Positions 1 through 7,754 of a DNA stretch of 64,000 nucleotides are shown here, one piece after another. A program made the translations under genes and the position numbers. This DNA is from Goodfellowiella coeruleoviolacea (lineage in GTDB: Bacteria > Actinomycetota > Actinomycetes > Mycobacteriales > Pseudonocardiaceae): NCBI RefSeq assembly GCF_024171785.1, contig NZ_JAMTCK010000011.1:127896-191895 (forward strand), in the 5' to 3' direction. The notes beneath the pieces are model-generated. The model was not told where the DNA came from. It ran no database searches and saw only the letters and a program-made list of their open reading frames with translations. The stretch's first letter is position 1, and every line of letters starts with the position of its first letter.

Positions 1-762
1 CACCGAACCCAGCAGCATGCCGGCGAACCCGCCCCGGCCGCGGTGGCCCACCACCAGCAGCCGCGCCGCCTGGGCCACGTCGGTCAGCGCCACCACGGGA
101 TGGCTGCGCCGGTCGAGCACGAGGGTGTGCACCGCCGGGTACTGCTGGTGCCACGCGGCCAGCTTCTCGGCGAGGTGGGTGGCGATGCGCTGGCCCACCA
201 CGTCCCAGTCGGGCAGGGGCGTGGTGTCGATGAAGGTGAACCCGAAGGCGGCCTCCTGCCACGCCTGCACCGCCACCAGGCTCGCCCGGTGCTCGGCCGC
301 CATGCCGAAGGCGAACTCCAGCGCGGCGTCACTGGCCGGCGAGTCGTCCACGCCCACCACCACCGGTCCGGTGGCCTTTCCCCCACCCCGCACCACGACC
401 ACCGGGCAGTGGGCGTGCGAGGCCACCGACGTGCTCACCGAGCCGAGCAGCATGCTCGCGAAACCCCCACGCCCCCGCGAGCCAAGCACCACGAGCTGCG
501 ATCGCGCCGACCGAGCGAGGAGTTCCTCGACCACGTGCCCGTGGACCACCTCCTCCACCACGTCCACCCCCGGCGACCGCTGCCGGCACTGGTCGGCGGC
601 CTCGTGGGCGGCTGAGGTGGCGTGGTCCTCCCGCTCCGGATCGTCGTTAACCACCAGCACGACCAGTGGCGCCTGGCGCAGTTCCGCCTCTGCCGCGGCC
701 CACAGCGCCGCCGCCACTGCCGGTGCTGACCCGTCCACTCCCACGACAACCGGGTGCGTCAT
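1..762 (-). CDS. Universal stress protein, tandem two-domain, 3' end cut off
   Basis: A 254-residue reading frame from ATG at 762 runs off the left edge without a stop. It begins MTHPVVVGVDGSAPA, the usual start of a UspA domain. The first domain ends with the ATP-binding pattern GSRGRGGF...LLGS near residue 115. A second domain starts with PVVVGVDDSPAS near residue 135 and reaches its own glycine-rich motif exactly at the window border. Tandem-Usp proteins of actinomycetes are about 290 residues, so only the last strand is missing. They are cytosolic, nucleotide-binding stress and dormancy proteins. The next gene upstream on the same strand is a single-domain homologue 45 bp away, so the two probably share a transcript. 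Confidence 0.9.
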   Translation of the reverse strand, partial: MTHPVVVGVDGSAPAVAAALWAAAEAELRQAPLVVLVVNDDPEREDHATSAAHEAADQCRQRSPGVDVVEEVVHGHVVEELLARSARSQLVVLGSRGRGGFASMLLGSVSTSVASHAHCPVVVVRGGGKATGPVVVGVDDSPASDAALEFAFGMAAEHRASLVAVQAWQEAAFGFTFIDTTPLPDWDVVGQRIATHLAEKLAAWHQQYPAVHTLVLDRRSHPVVALTDVAQAARLLVVGHRGRGGFAGMLLGSV

Positions 763-807
763 CGTCGTCACGGCGGCTCCGTTCGCCTCACGCCCTGCGG
801 CCGGTGC

Positions 808-1242
808 TCACGGCTGGGGCTGTCGGATCACGACCACGGGGCAGCGCGCGTGCTGGATGCACTGCTGGCTGACCGATCCGAGCAGCGCCCCGGTGAACCC
901 GCCATGCCCCCGGCTGCCCACCACCAGCAGGTCGGCGTCCTCGGACTCGTCCACCAGCGCCCTGGCCGGGTTGCCGTGCACGACCGTCCGGTGCACGGCA
1001 CCGGCGTCGCCGCCAGCCGCCACTTCCGCCACGGTGTCGGCCAGCTTGCGGGCGGTGGTCCGCTTCGGACTCAGCTCGGGCGGCAGTTCCCAGCCGTAGA
1101 TCGGTGGCTCGTCCCAGGCCATCACCGCGTTCACGGCGCCTCGGGTGAGTCCGGCCTGCCACAGCGCCCACCGCAGCGCCGCTTTCGACGGCGGGGAACC
1201 GTCGACGCCGACGACGATGCGGTACCCGTCCTGCGTGCTCAT
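808..1242 (-). CDS. Universal stress protein, single domain
   Basis: A 144-residue UspA-fold protein starting MSTQDGYRIVVGVDGSPPS. The nucleotide-binding loop LLVVGSRGHGGF followed by ALLGSV lies near the C-terminus and is complete, so ATP binding is expected. ATG at 1242 is chosen because GGTGAGG lies just before it; an in-frame GTG at 1260 would add six residues. It precedes the tandem-Usp gene on the same strand. The neighbouring methyltransferase stops 118 bp upstream, so a promoter may lie between 1243 and 1360, but none was recognised. Confidence 0.9.
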   Translation of the reverse strand: MSTQDGYRIVVGVDGSPPSKAALRWALWQAGLTRGAVNAVMAWDEPPIYGWELPPELSPKRTTARKLADTVAEVAAGGDAGAVHRTVVHGNPARALVDESEDADLLVVGSRGHGGFTGALLGSVSQQCIQHARCPVVVIRQPQP

Positions 1243-1360
1243 GTCCTCACCGTGCCGCACAACGGACGGACCGGCCAGCCGATCAGCCGTTCCACCACGC
1301 CGACTACCCCAGGCCCGGATTCCGCGTGGTGAGCACGAGAGCCGCGTGGCGGACCAGCGG

Positions 1361-2107
1361 CTAGACGGCCTCCAGGACGAAGAACAGGAAGCACAGGAAG
1401 GCCGACCTGTCCCCGAGTTCGTCGGGGAACAGGTCGCGGGCGCCCGGCGCCGGGGGTGGTTCGCTGATGACGGCGGTGCGGAAACCGGCCGAGGTGAAGG
1501 CGTCGGTCATCGCGTGCAGCGGCCGGTGCCAGTACGTGAGCACGGCCTGCTGGCCGCTGAAGGTGTACTCCTCGGACCACCTGACGGTCGCGAAGTAGTC
1601 GGCTTCGGGATGGAGCAGCTTGACGATGACGGGGTGGTTGACGGCGATGATCAGCCGGCCGCCGGGCCGCAGCACGCGACGCAACTCGGCCAGCGGCCCG
1701 GTCCAGTCCTCCAGGTAGTGCAGCACCAGGGCGACGATGACGTCGTCGAACGCGCCGTCGGGAAACGGCAGCGGGTCGGCCAGGTCGGCGACGTGCAGGG
1801 CCGCGTCGGGGCCGAGCCGCCGGCGGGCCAGCTCCACCATCGTGGTGCTGGAGTCGAAGCCGGTCACGATGGCGCCCCGGTCGCGCAGCGCCGCGAACAG
1901 GGGGCCGGCGCCGCAGCCGGCGTCGAGGATCCGCCGGCCGGCCACGTCCCCGGCCAAGTCCAGGATCGCGGGTCGCGTGTAGTAGGCGTTGATGAGGCTG
2001 TTCTCGGTCTCGGCCGCGTACGCCTCGCCGAAGGTGTCGTAGTCGTTGGCCGCGGCCCCGCCGGCGGATTCGTTGGAACTCTCGGGAATGGCAGGCACGC
2101 GGCCCAT
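1361..2107 (-). CDS. Class I SAM-dependent methyltransferase
   Basis: A 248-residue Methyltransf_11/25-type enzyme. SAM motif I is ILDAGCGAGPL at residues 60-70; the acidic GFDSSTTM strand and the post-motif LADPLPFPDGAFDDV follow, and LRRVLRPGGRLIIAV is motif III. The C-terminal third (YWHRPLHAMTDAFTSAGF) is typical of small-molecule methyltransferases. The ATG at 2107 is chosen because residues upstream of it in the same frame are low-complexity arginine-rich shadow sequence. The gene is divergent from the HD-domain gene at 2242, with a 134-bp shared upstream region. The substrate cannot be told from the sequence. Confidence 0.85.
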   Translation of the reverse strand: MGRVPAIPESSNESAGGAAANDYDTFGEAYAAETENSLINAYYTRPAILDLAGDVAGRRILDAGCGAGPLFAALRDRGAIVTGFDSSTTMVELARRRLGPDAALHVADLADPLPFPDGAFDDVIVALVLHYLEDWTGPLAELRRVLRPGGRLIIAVNHPVIVKLLHPEADYFATVRWSEEYTFSGQQAVLTYWHRPLHAMTDAFTSAGFRTAVISEPPPAPGARDLFPDELGDRSAFLCFLFFVLEAV

Positions 2108-2241
2108 CCTGGCACCACACTCGTGGGAGTCGACTGAGCGATGTGGACGATCGCGGTCGAGCGGGCCCCGGTCGGGTGAAGCACCGCACGCCTCTTCCCG
2201 GTCCAGCGACTGATCAGGCAGAAGGAAGGCAGGACACCACG

Positions 2242-2880
2242 ATGAGCACCGTGATCGCCGGGATCGCCATCCCCGACTCCGCCCTCGCCGCCGAGGCGAC
2301 CGAACTGGTCCGGGACGCCGCACCGGATCTGCTGTTCCACCACTCCCGCCGGGTGTTCCTGTTCGGCTCGCTGCGGGGACGCCGTCTCGGCCTGACCGCC
2401 GACCCGGAACTGCTCTACGTCGGCGCGATGTTCCACGACCTCGGCCTGACCGAGCGGTTTCGCGGCGCGACCCAGCGGTTCGAACTCGACGGCGCTGACG
2501 AGGCCCGCCGCTTCCTGGAGTCCCACGGCGTGCCGGCGGAGTCCGTGCGCAAGGTGTGGGAGGGCATCGCCCTGCACACCACCCCCGAAGTGCCGTGGCG
2601 CCTGGAACCCGAGGTCGCGCTCGTGACCGCGGGAGTGGAGACCGACGTGCTGGGCATCGGGCGCAGCGAACTGGCCGAGGCCGAGCTGGCGGCGGTCGTG
2701 GCGGCGCACCCGCGCCCGGACTTCAAGCGGCGGATCATCCGCGCCTTCGCCGACGGGTTCCGCCACCGCCCGGACTCGACCTTCGGCACCGTCAACGCCG
2801 ACGTCCTGGAACACCTGGAACCCGGTTTCCGCCACACCGACTTCGTCGAGGTGATCCTCGGCAGCGACTGGCCGGAATAG
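2242..2880 (+). CDS. HD-domain protein (metal-dependent hydrolase family)
   Basis: A 212-residue protein with an HD fold: the first histidines fall in LFHHSRRVF (residues 31-39), the HD pair in MFHDLGLT (63-70), and a later ELDGADEARRFLE helix. This arrangement resembles the cyanamide-hydratase-like branch of HD proteins more than nucleotide phosphohydrolases; that is a reading by eye, not an alignment. ATG 2242 is preceded by AGGA at a normal distance. It is transcribed away from the methyltransferase and converges with the TetR gene at 2995. Confidence 0.75.
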   Translation: MSTVIAGIAIPDSALAAEATELVRDAAPDLLFHHSRRVFLFGSLRGRRLGLTADPELLYVGAMFHDLGLTERFRGATQRFELDGADEARRFLESHGVPAESVRKVWEGIALHTTPEVPWRLEPEVALVTAGVETDVLGIGRSELAEAELAAVVAAHPRPDFKRRIIRAFADGFRHRPDSTFGTVNADVLEHLEPGFRHTDFVEVILGSDWPE

Positions 2881-2894
2881 TGTCGGCGGAGCCA

Positions 2895-2927
2895 GCGCGG
2901 GCCGGGTGATGCCGACCTCGCCCGCGC
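2895..2927. terminator. Hairpin between convergent HD and TetR genes
   Basis: GCGCGGGC (2895-2902) pairs with GCCCGCGC (2920-2927) across a 17-nt loop. It lies in the 114-bp gap between two converging genes. There is no T tract, as is common for actinomycete terminators; the assignment is tentative. Confidence 0.35.
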
Positions 2928-2994
2928 CCGGCGCCGCGCTTCACCGGCTCGAAGTCGTCCGACGCCGTCCGCCCCCCACCCCTGGCGTCAGCAC

Positions 2995-3615
2995 TCACCG
3001 CTTCGACCGAAGGTGGTTCCGCACGAGGGGCAGGAAGAGTTCGTCGACGATCGACTGGATGCGTGCGGGCTCCAACGGCTTGAGGTCCATGAGCATGTCG
3101 TGGCGCACCAGGTCGAACGGCATGGTGAGCACGGCTGCGGGGATGCGGTCGAGGTCGATCTCGCCGCGGTCGTGCGCGCGTTCGTAGATGACTCGGACGT
3201 GCGGGAGCTGCTGGGCGTCGATGGCCCTGTCGCGGACCTGGGCCGGGGTGAGGCCGGTGTCGGCGAGCAGCCCAGAGAAGGCGGCGGCCGCGGCGATGGC
3301 GAAGAAGCCGGCGAGGGCTTCGCTCATGGCTGTCAGCTGGGCGAGCAGGTCGCTGCGCAGGGCACCGGTGTCGGGAACCGCGACCGGGTGGGTGTTGCGG
3401 TAGTGCTCGATCGCGGCGAGCACGAACTGGTCCTTGTTGGCCCAGCGGCGGTAGAGCACGGACTCGCTGGTGCGAGCGCGCACCGCGATCGACTCCATCG
3501 TCAGGCGGGCGTATCCGACCTCGACCAGCTCGTCCCATCCGGCGGCGAGCAGCGCGGCTTCGAGCTGCTTGCCGTGCCGGCGCCGGCGGACGGGTTCGGA
3601 CGCCTCGGTGACCAC
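2995..3615 (-). CDS. TetR-family repressor of the adjacent monooxygenase
   Basis: About 206 residues. The N-terminal helix-turn-helix is RLTMESIAVRARTSESVLYRRW, shown here as the span around residues 32-53; the next helix, NKDQFVLAAI, is also standard for TetR. The C-terminal ligand domain is unassigned. Two GTG codons (3618, 3615) are possible starts. A promoter with TTGCTA (3650-3645) and TATCGT (3627-3622), 17 bp apart, would start RNA at about 3615, so the mRNA is probably leaderless. The gene is divergent from the FAD monooxygenase, and a 35-bp palindrome covers both promoters, which points to autoregulation plus control of the monooxygenase by its substrate or a related xenobiotic. Confidence 0.88.
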   Translation of the reverse strand: MVTEASEPVRRRRHGKQLEAALLAAGWDELVEVGYARLTMESIAVRARTSESVLYRRWANKDQFVLAAIEHYRNTHPVAVPDTGALRSDLLAQLTAMSEALAGFFAIAAAAAFSGLLADTGLTPAQVRDRAIDAQQLPHVRVIYERAHDRGEIDLDRIPAAVLTMPFDLVRHDMLMDLKPLEPARIQSIVDELFLPLVRNHLRSKR

Positions 3616-3621
3616 CACCCC

Positions 3622-3673
3622 ACGATAGAAAGCTTTGCCTTTCTTAGCAAGCGTGCCTACGCTGCTTAGAAAG
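3622..3673. promoter_or_regulatory. Divergent promoters under one TetR operator palindrome
   Basis: Arms CTTTCTTAGC (from 3639) and GCTTAGAAAG (to 3673) are inverted repeats with one mismatch; a second inner pair, AGCGT/ACGCT, lies inside. On the plus strand TTGCCT (3635-3640) and TACGCT (3658-3663) are 17 bp apart. On the minus strand TTGCTA and TATCGT are also 17 bp apart. The palindrome overlaps elements of both, as expected for a repressor blocking the two transcripts. Promoter elements were found by eye. Confidence 0.7.
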
Positions 3674-3699
3674 TGATTCCTTTCTTGGATGGGGTTGAG

Positions 3700-5232
3700 A
3701 TGACCGAGACGACGAGAACCACGCTGTCGCCGCAGGTGCGCAACGCACTGACGGTGCTGATCGTCGGCGCCGGTCCGACCGGCCTGACGCTGGCCTGCGA
3801 ACTGGCCCGCAGGGGCGTCTCGTTCCGCCTGATCGAAGCCGCGCCCGGCCCGCGACCCGGCTCGCGCGGCAAGGGCGTCCAGCCGCGCACCCTTGAGGTG
3901 TTCGACGATCTCGGCATCGTCGAACGCGTCATCGCCAACGGCCGGATGGCGATGCCGATCCGTTGGACCGCTCCCGACGGCCAGGCGCGGCTGGATGCCG
4001 CCGAGACGGTCAAGGCTCGCCCCGACATCCCCTATCCCGCAGGCCTGATCACGCCGGAATGGCGGATCGAGGAAGCCCTGCGGCTGCGGCTGGCGGAACT
4101 CGGCGGCGCGGTCGAGTTCGGCACCGCGCTCAGCGGCTTCGAGCAGTCGGACGACGCCGTGTCGGCGGTGGTCGTCACGGATGGCGCGGCCGAGACGGTG
4201 ACCGCGCGCTGGCTGGTCGGCTGCGACGGCGGCCACAGCACCGTCCGCAAGCGCGCCGGTATCGCTTTCGACGGCGAGACCCACCAGGAGGTGCGGATGA
4301 TCGTCGCCGATGTCGAGGTCGACGGCCTCGATCGCGACGCCTGGCACATGTGGCGGCATGCGGAGGGTCTGGTCAACCTCTGCCCGCTGCCCTCGACCAA
4401 CGCCTTCCAGTACCAGGCCGCCATCACGCCGGGACAGGACCCCGCGCTCAGCCTGGCGAACATGCAGGCGATCCTCGAACGGCGCAGCGGCCGCACCGAC
4501 ATCCGCCTGCGCGAACCGGAGTGGTCGTCGCTGTGGCGCGCCAACATCCGCCTCGCCGACCGCTACCGCGAGGGCCGCGTGTTCCTCGCCGGCGACGCGG
4601 CGCACGTCCACTCGCCCGCGGGCGGCCAGGGGATGAACACCGGTATCCAGGACGCGCACAACCTCGGCTGGAAGCTCGCGGCGGTCGCCAGGGGCGCCTC
4701 GCCAGCGCTGCTCGACAGCTACGAGGCCGAGCGGCGACCGGTCGCGGCCGACGTGCTCGTGCTGTCGACCGCGCGCTTCAAGCAGGCGATCGAGCAGAAG
4801 GCCGTTCCCGTCCAGCGCGACGCGAGCACGACCCAACTCAGCGTGGGCTATCGCGACTCCGCCCTGGCCCGCGACGACCGCGACGAGACCGCCCCGCTCC
4901 GCGCGGGCGACCGCGCCCCCGACGCGACCAGGCTGGTGACGGTGGAAGGCGAACGCCGGCTGTTCGACCTGACCCGCGGCGGGCACTTCACGTTGCTGGG
5001 CTTCGGGCCCACGCCCGCACTCGACGCCGCTCCGTTCGACCTCAGGACTTTCCACGTCGTCGGACAACCGGCCGGCCCCGACGACGTCGCCGACACCGAA
5101 GGCCATCTCGCCCGCGCCTACGGCGCGACCGACCGCACCCTCGTGCTGATCCGTCCCGACGGCTGTGTCGCGCTGATCTCCGACGCCGGTGACGTCTCGA
5201 CGGTATCCGACTACCTCGCCGCGATCGGCTGA
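3700..5232 (+). CDS. FAD-dependent aromatic-ring monooxygenase (PheA/TfdB type)
   Basis: A 510-residue class A flavoprotein hydroxylase. The FAD-binding VGAGPTGLTLACEL is at about residues 22-35, the DG motif CDGGHSTVRKRAG near 168, and the GD motif GRVFLAGDAAHVHSPAGGQG near 290. The last 110 residues (from RAGDRAPDATRLV) form the thioredoxin-like cap found in phenol hydroxylase-like enzymes. It uses NAD(P)H and O2 to hydroxylate an aromatic substrate, possibly a polyketide or drug. ATG 3700 follows GGGG spaced 6 nt away. Control by the divergent TetR suggests substrate-induced expression. It stands alone, outside any biosynthetic cluster, so detoxification or catabolism is more likely than synthesis. 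Confidence 0.88.
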   Translation: MTETTRTTLSPQVRNALTVLIVGAGPTGLTLACELARRGVSFRLIEAAPGPRPGSRGKGVQPRTLEVFDDLGIVERVIANGRMAMPIRWTAPDGQARLDAAETVKARPDIPYPAGLITPEWRIEEALRLRLAELGGAVEFGTALSGFEQSDDAVSAVVVTDGAAETVTARWLVGCDGGHSTVRKRAGIAFDGETHQEVRMIVADVEVDGLDRDAWHMWRHAEGLVNLCPLPSTNAFQYQAAITPGQDPALSLANMQAILERRSGRTDIRLREPEWSSLWRANIRLADRYREGRVFLAGDAAHVHSPAGGQGMNTGIQDAHNLGWKLAAVARGASPALLDSYEAERRPVAADVLVLSTARFKQAIEQKAVPVQRDASTTQLSVGYRDSALARDDRDETAPLRAGDRAPDATRLVTVEGERRLFDLTRGGHFTLLGFGPTPALDAAPFDLRTFHVVGQPAGPDDVADTEGHLARAYGATDRTLVLIRPDGCVALISDAGDVSTVSDYLAAIG

Positions 5233-5309
5233 GCCGATCGGGTGCCATCACGGCGACCAGCGCACCGGGGATGCCCGGTATCGCCACCGCCACCACCGCA
5301 ACGGTCGGG

Positions 5310-6446
5310 CTAGCTGGTGGTGTTGCCGGCGGTGTGCAGGCGCTGCTCGCCGGCGGGGATGGTGCAGGGTGCGCCCCCGGCGTTGGTCAGGCCGGCTGGC
5401 TGCAGGGTCCACGCTTCGCTGGAGTTGTCGCCGTCGTAGTCGGAGATCAGGTGGTTGTAGGCGAAGCGGTTGTGGTACGAGGCGCACTGGCGGGTGCCCA
5501 CCTCGGGGTTCGCCTTGAGGCAGGCGGCGTCGCAGAACTCGTCGCGGTAGAAGCCGGCCCGTCCGGTTCGGGTGAAGGTGTTGTCCTCCACCGTGTTGAA
5601 GTTGCTGCGGTCGCGGATCTTCACCGGATCGCCGTTGATGTGGGAGAACCGGTTGGCGCTCATGGTGTTGCCTGAGCTGAAGTGCGTCACGTACAGGCCG
5701 TGGATATGGCCGCCGTAGTTGCCGTGGTTCTCGATGTTGACGAAGTGGTTGTTGGTGATCCTGTTGCCCGAGGAGTTGGTCAGCACGATCGCGCCGTAGC
5801 CGTAGCAGGTCGCGCCGCACGGTGCCCACTTGCTACCCAGGTGCGTGAACACCATGCCGAAGAAGGTGTTCCCGTTCAGCCCCTTGCTGCCGGGCTTGCG
5901 CATCGGCGGGGAGTACGTGTCGTCGCTGATGTCGCGCTCGGAGTCGCCGTGCACCGACACCGCGCCCGCCGAGTAGTACTCGACCTGGAGGTAGTAGAAG
6001 CGCAGGCCGCTGTCGCCGCCGTCGTAGAGCGGGTCGGTCTGGTCCCTGGGCAGTCGAGGTTGGAGCCAGTAGCCACTGGGCAGGTCGGCCGCGTTGCGGA
6101 AGACCGGCCGGCCGGCGATGCCGTCCTGGCCTTCGCCGTACTGGTAGTCGATCGGCAGGAACGAGATGGTGTGGCCGGGAACGTAGAAGCGCCAGTCGTG
6201 CATGGGTGGCGCCACGTACGTGCCCTGCTTGATCCTGACCTCCACGTCAGTGCTGGGTTTCGCGCCGCGCAGCACGTCCTGGACCCGCACCAGGCTGCGC
6301 ACCGCGGTGGTGGGGCTCAGCCCGTCCGCGCTGTCCGAACCGGTGGGCGACATGTACACGGTGAAGACGTCCGCCGCGTGCGCGGTTCCACCGCTGAGGC
6401 ACGTGGCGGCGAGCACGGCACCGACGAGCAGCGAGCCGATACGCAT
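5310..6446 (-). CDS. Secreted right-handed beta-helix protein
   Basis: A 378-residue exported protein. Residues 1-23 (MRIGSLLVGAVLAATCLSGG plus AHA) form a Sec signal peptide with an AHA-A cleavage site. The mature part starts with VYMSPTGSDSADGLSPTTAVRSL, a hallmark of Pectate_lyase_3/parallel beta-helix proteins (shown here in two overlapping pieces: VYMSPTGSDSADG and LSPTTAVRSL). Later coils carry repeated asparagine ladders (NRITNNHFVNIENHGNYGG, NTMSANRFSHING, NTVEDNTFTR). Several cysteines in the last third may form disulfides. The fold suggests a polysaccharide lyase, hydrolase or surface-binding role; no catalytic residues are identifiable. ATG 6446 has AAGGAA upstream. It is expressed from the bipartite promoter at 6505-6560. 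Confidence 0.8.
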   Translation of the reverse strand: MRIGSLLVGAVLAATCLSGGTAHAADVFTVYMSPTGSDSADGLSPTTAVRSLVRVQDVLRGAKPSTDVEVRIKQGTYVAPPMHDWRFYVPGHTISFLPIDYQYGEGQDGIAGRPVFRNAADLPSGYWLQPRLPRDQTDPLYDGGDSGLRFYYLQVEYYSAGAVSVHGDSERDISDDTYSPPMRKPGSKGLNGNTFFGMVFTHLGSKWAPCGATCYGYGAIVLTNSSGNRITNNHFVNIENHGNYGGHIHGLYVTHFSSGNTMSANRFSHINGDPVKIRDRSNFNTVEDNTFTRTGRAGFYRDEFCDAACLKANPEVGTRQCASYHNRFAYNHLISDYDGDNSSEAWTLQPAGLTNAGGAPCTIPAGEQRLHTAGNTTS

Positions 6447-6504
6447 ACCATTCCTTCCCAGGAACACCATGTCCGGGCACGCTTCCGGGCGAAGCGACCA
6501 GGCA

Positions 6505-6560
6505 ACGCTACGACGGCGCGTCGCGGGTGCTGAAGCCTTTCCACCCGCGCTGAAAGGGTC
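6505..6560 (-). promoter_or_regulatory. Bipartite promoter of the envelope island, copy 1
   Basis: Read on the minus strand: arm GACCCTTTCA (6560-6551), 8 bp, arm GGAAAGGCTT (6542-6533), 22 bp, then TAGCGT (6510-6505). The same arm spacing and the same 22-bp distance to TAGC(G/C)T recur before three other secreted-protein genes at 10661, 10802 and 12601. The -10-like hexamer lies about 59 nt before the ATG. Confidence 0.6.
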
Positions 6561-6612
6561 CTTCCGGCAACAGGTTTCCGGGTTCGACCAGCTGTCCTGT
6601 CCTCGGCTGCCC

Positions 6613-6656
6613 GTGTCCCTCGTGCGGGGACCTCCGGGATCCCGCACGAGGGACAC
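6613..6656 (-). terminator. Strong hairpin terminator
   Basis: A perfect 16-bp stem: GTGTCCCTCGTGCGGG (6613-6628) pairs with its complement at 6641-6656 around a 12-nt loop. It lies 120 bp past the stop of the minus-strand regulator gene and would end the beta-helix/regulator transcript before the next promoter. The rest of the 330-bp gap (6447-6776) holds only this and the promoter. Confidence 0.65.
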
Positions 6657-6776
6657 CGCCACGAATCACGCCGCACCGAGCGCGCCCCGCTCGCCGAGAC
6701 CGTCACCTTCCTCGACGGCTGAGCGGTGCCGAGGGACTCGGACGCACGCCGCGGGCGGCGCCCGAGCCCGGTCCGG

Positions 6777-7745
6777 CTACGTCGGGTTCTCCGCCAGCAG
6801 GGCGAGCCCGAGCGAGGTGATGGAGTGCAACACGGACTGGCCGTTCTGCCTGCTGGCGACCAGACCGGCGGCCCGCAGCGCGGACGCCTGCTGGCTGGCC
6901 GTGGACAGGGTGGTGTCCGTGCGGCGGGCCACCTCGCTGGTGGTGCAGGGGCCGTCACCGATGGCCGCGAGCACCTTGGCCCGGGTCCGGCCGAGCAGCG
7001 AGGCCAGTGGCCGGCGTGCGTCGCCACCCAGTGACCAGCCCGCGTCGTGCTGGATCGGGTACACCAGGACCGGGTCCAGGTCGCCGTCGAAGAACGTCGT
7101 CGGCAGGCCCCAGCAGAAGAAGGACGGCACCAACTGCAGGCCCCGGCCGTCCAGGTGCAGTTCGTGCTCGACCGGATAACCCAGCTCCAGCACGGGATAG
7201 CGCCACCGGGCCGTGGGGTGCAGCTCGGCGAGCAGGCGCTCGCAACCGCCGTCCGCCATCAACCTCGCCTGCCGGACGCGTTCCTGGTCGACGCGGGCGC
7301 GCACGCCTTTCCAGTGCGGGGCCAGGCAGGTGGCGAAGTAGCGGTCGGCCGCGTCGGCGAGCCGGACCAGTGGTTCACTGCGTCCCTCGGCCAGTGCGGT
7401 CGTCCACGACGGCAGCCGCCGGTTGCCGGCCAACACCGACAGGTCCCGGCGCACCCGGCGCCGGGGCGTGCGGCGCAGCGCTTCCAACCCGTCGGCGAGG
7501 GAGACCTCCCTGGTCATCGGGGTGAGGAAGTCCACGGCGTAACCGGACACCGGCGCCAGGTCGGTCAGCAGTCGGGTCGCCGCCGGCGCCCTGGGACCGA
7601 CCGACCTCCGCCACTCCTCGAACACGACGCCGCTCTCCCGCCGGCGCAGCCGGTGCAGGCTGAGCAGCAGCTCCCACATCGGGTGTGGTGCCGGGCTGAT
7701 CCTTGTTCTGGCCAGATCCTCGGGAGTGAAGTGGATCCTCAGCAC
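6777..7745 (-). CDS. Winged-helix (ArsR-like, DUF5937-type) transcriptional regulator
   Basis: A 322-residue regulator starting at GTG 7745 (MLRIHFTPEDLARTRI). The first 220 residues match the pattern of actinobacterial DUF5937 proteins (PHPMWELLLSLHRLR). The C-terminal 80 residues are a winged helix: RTRAKVLAAI, TTSEVARRTDTTLSTASQQA (recognition helix) and LVASRQNGQSVLHSIT (wing). No metal-binding cysteines of classical ArsR sensors are seen. The AGGAG ribosome site overlaps the stop of the preceding beta-helix gene, 9 bp away, so the two are translationally coupled and the regulator probably reports on or controls that surface protein. Confidence 0.82.
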   Translation of the reverse strand: MLRIHFTPEDLARTRISPAPHPMWELLLSLHRLRRRESGVVFEEWRRSVGPRAPAATRLLTDLAPVSGYAVDFLTPMTREVSLADGLEALRRTPRRRVRRDLSVLAGNRRLPSWTTALAEGRSEPLVRLADAADRYFATCLAPHWKGVRARVDQERVRQARLMADGGCERLLAELHPTARWRYPVLELGYPVEHELHLDGRGLQLVPSFFCWGLPTTFFDGDLDPVLVYPIQHDAGWSLGGDARRPLASLLGRTRAKVLAAIGDGPCTTSEVARRTDTTLSTASQQASALRAAGLVASRQNGQSVLHSITSLGLALLAENPT

Positions 7746-7754
7746 CGGGTACTC

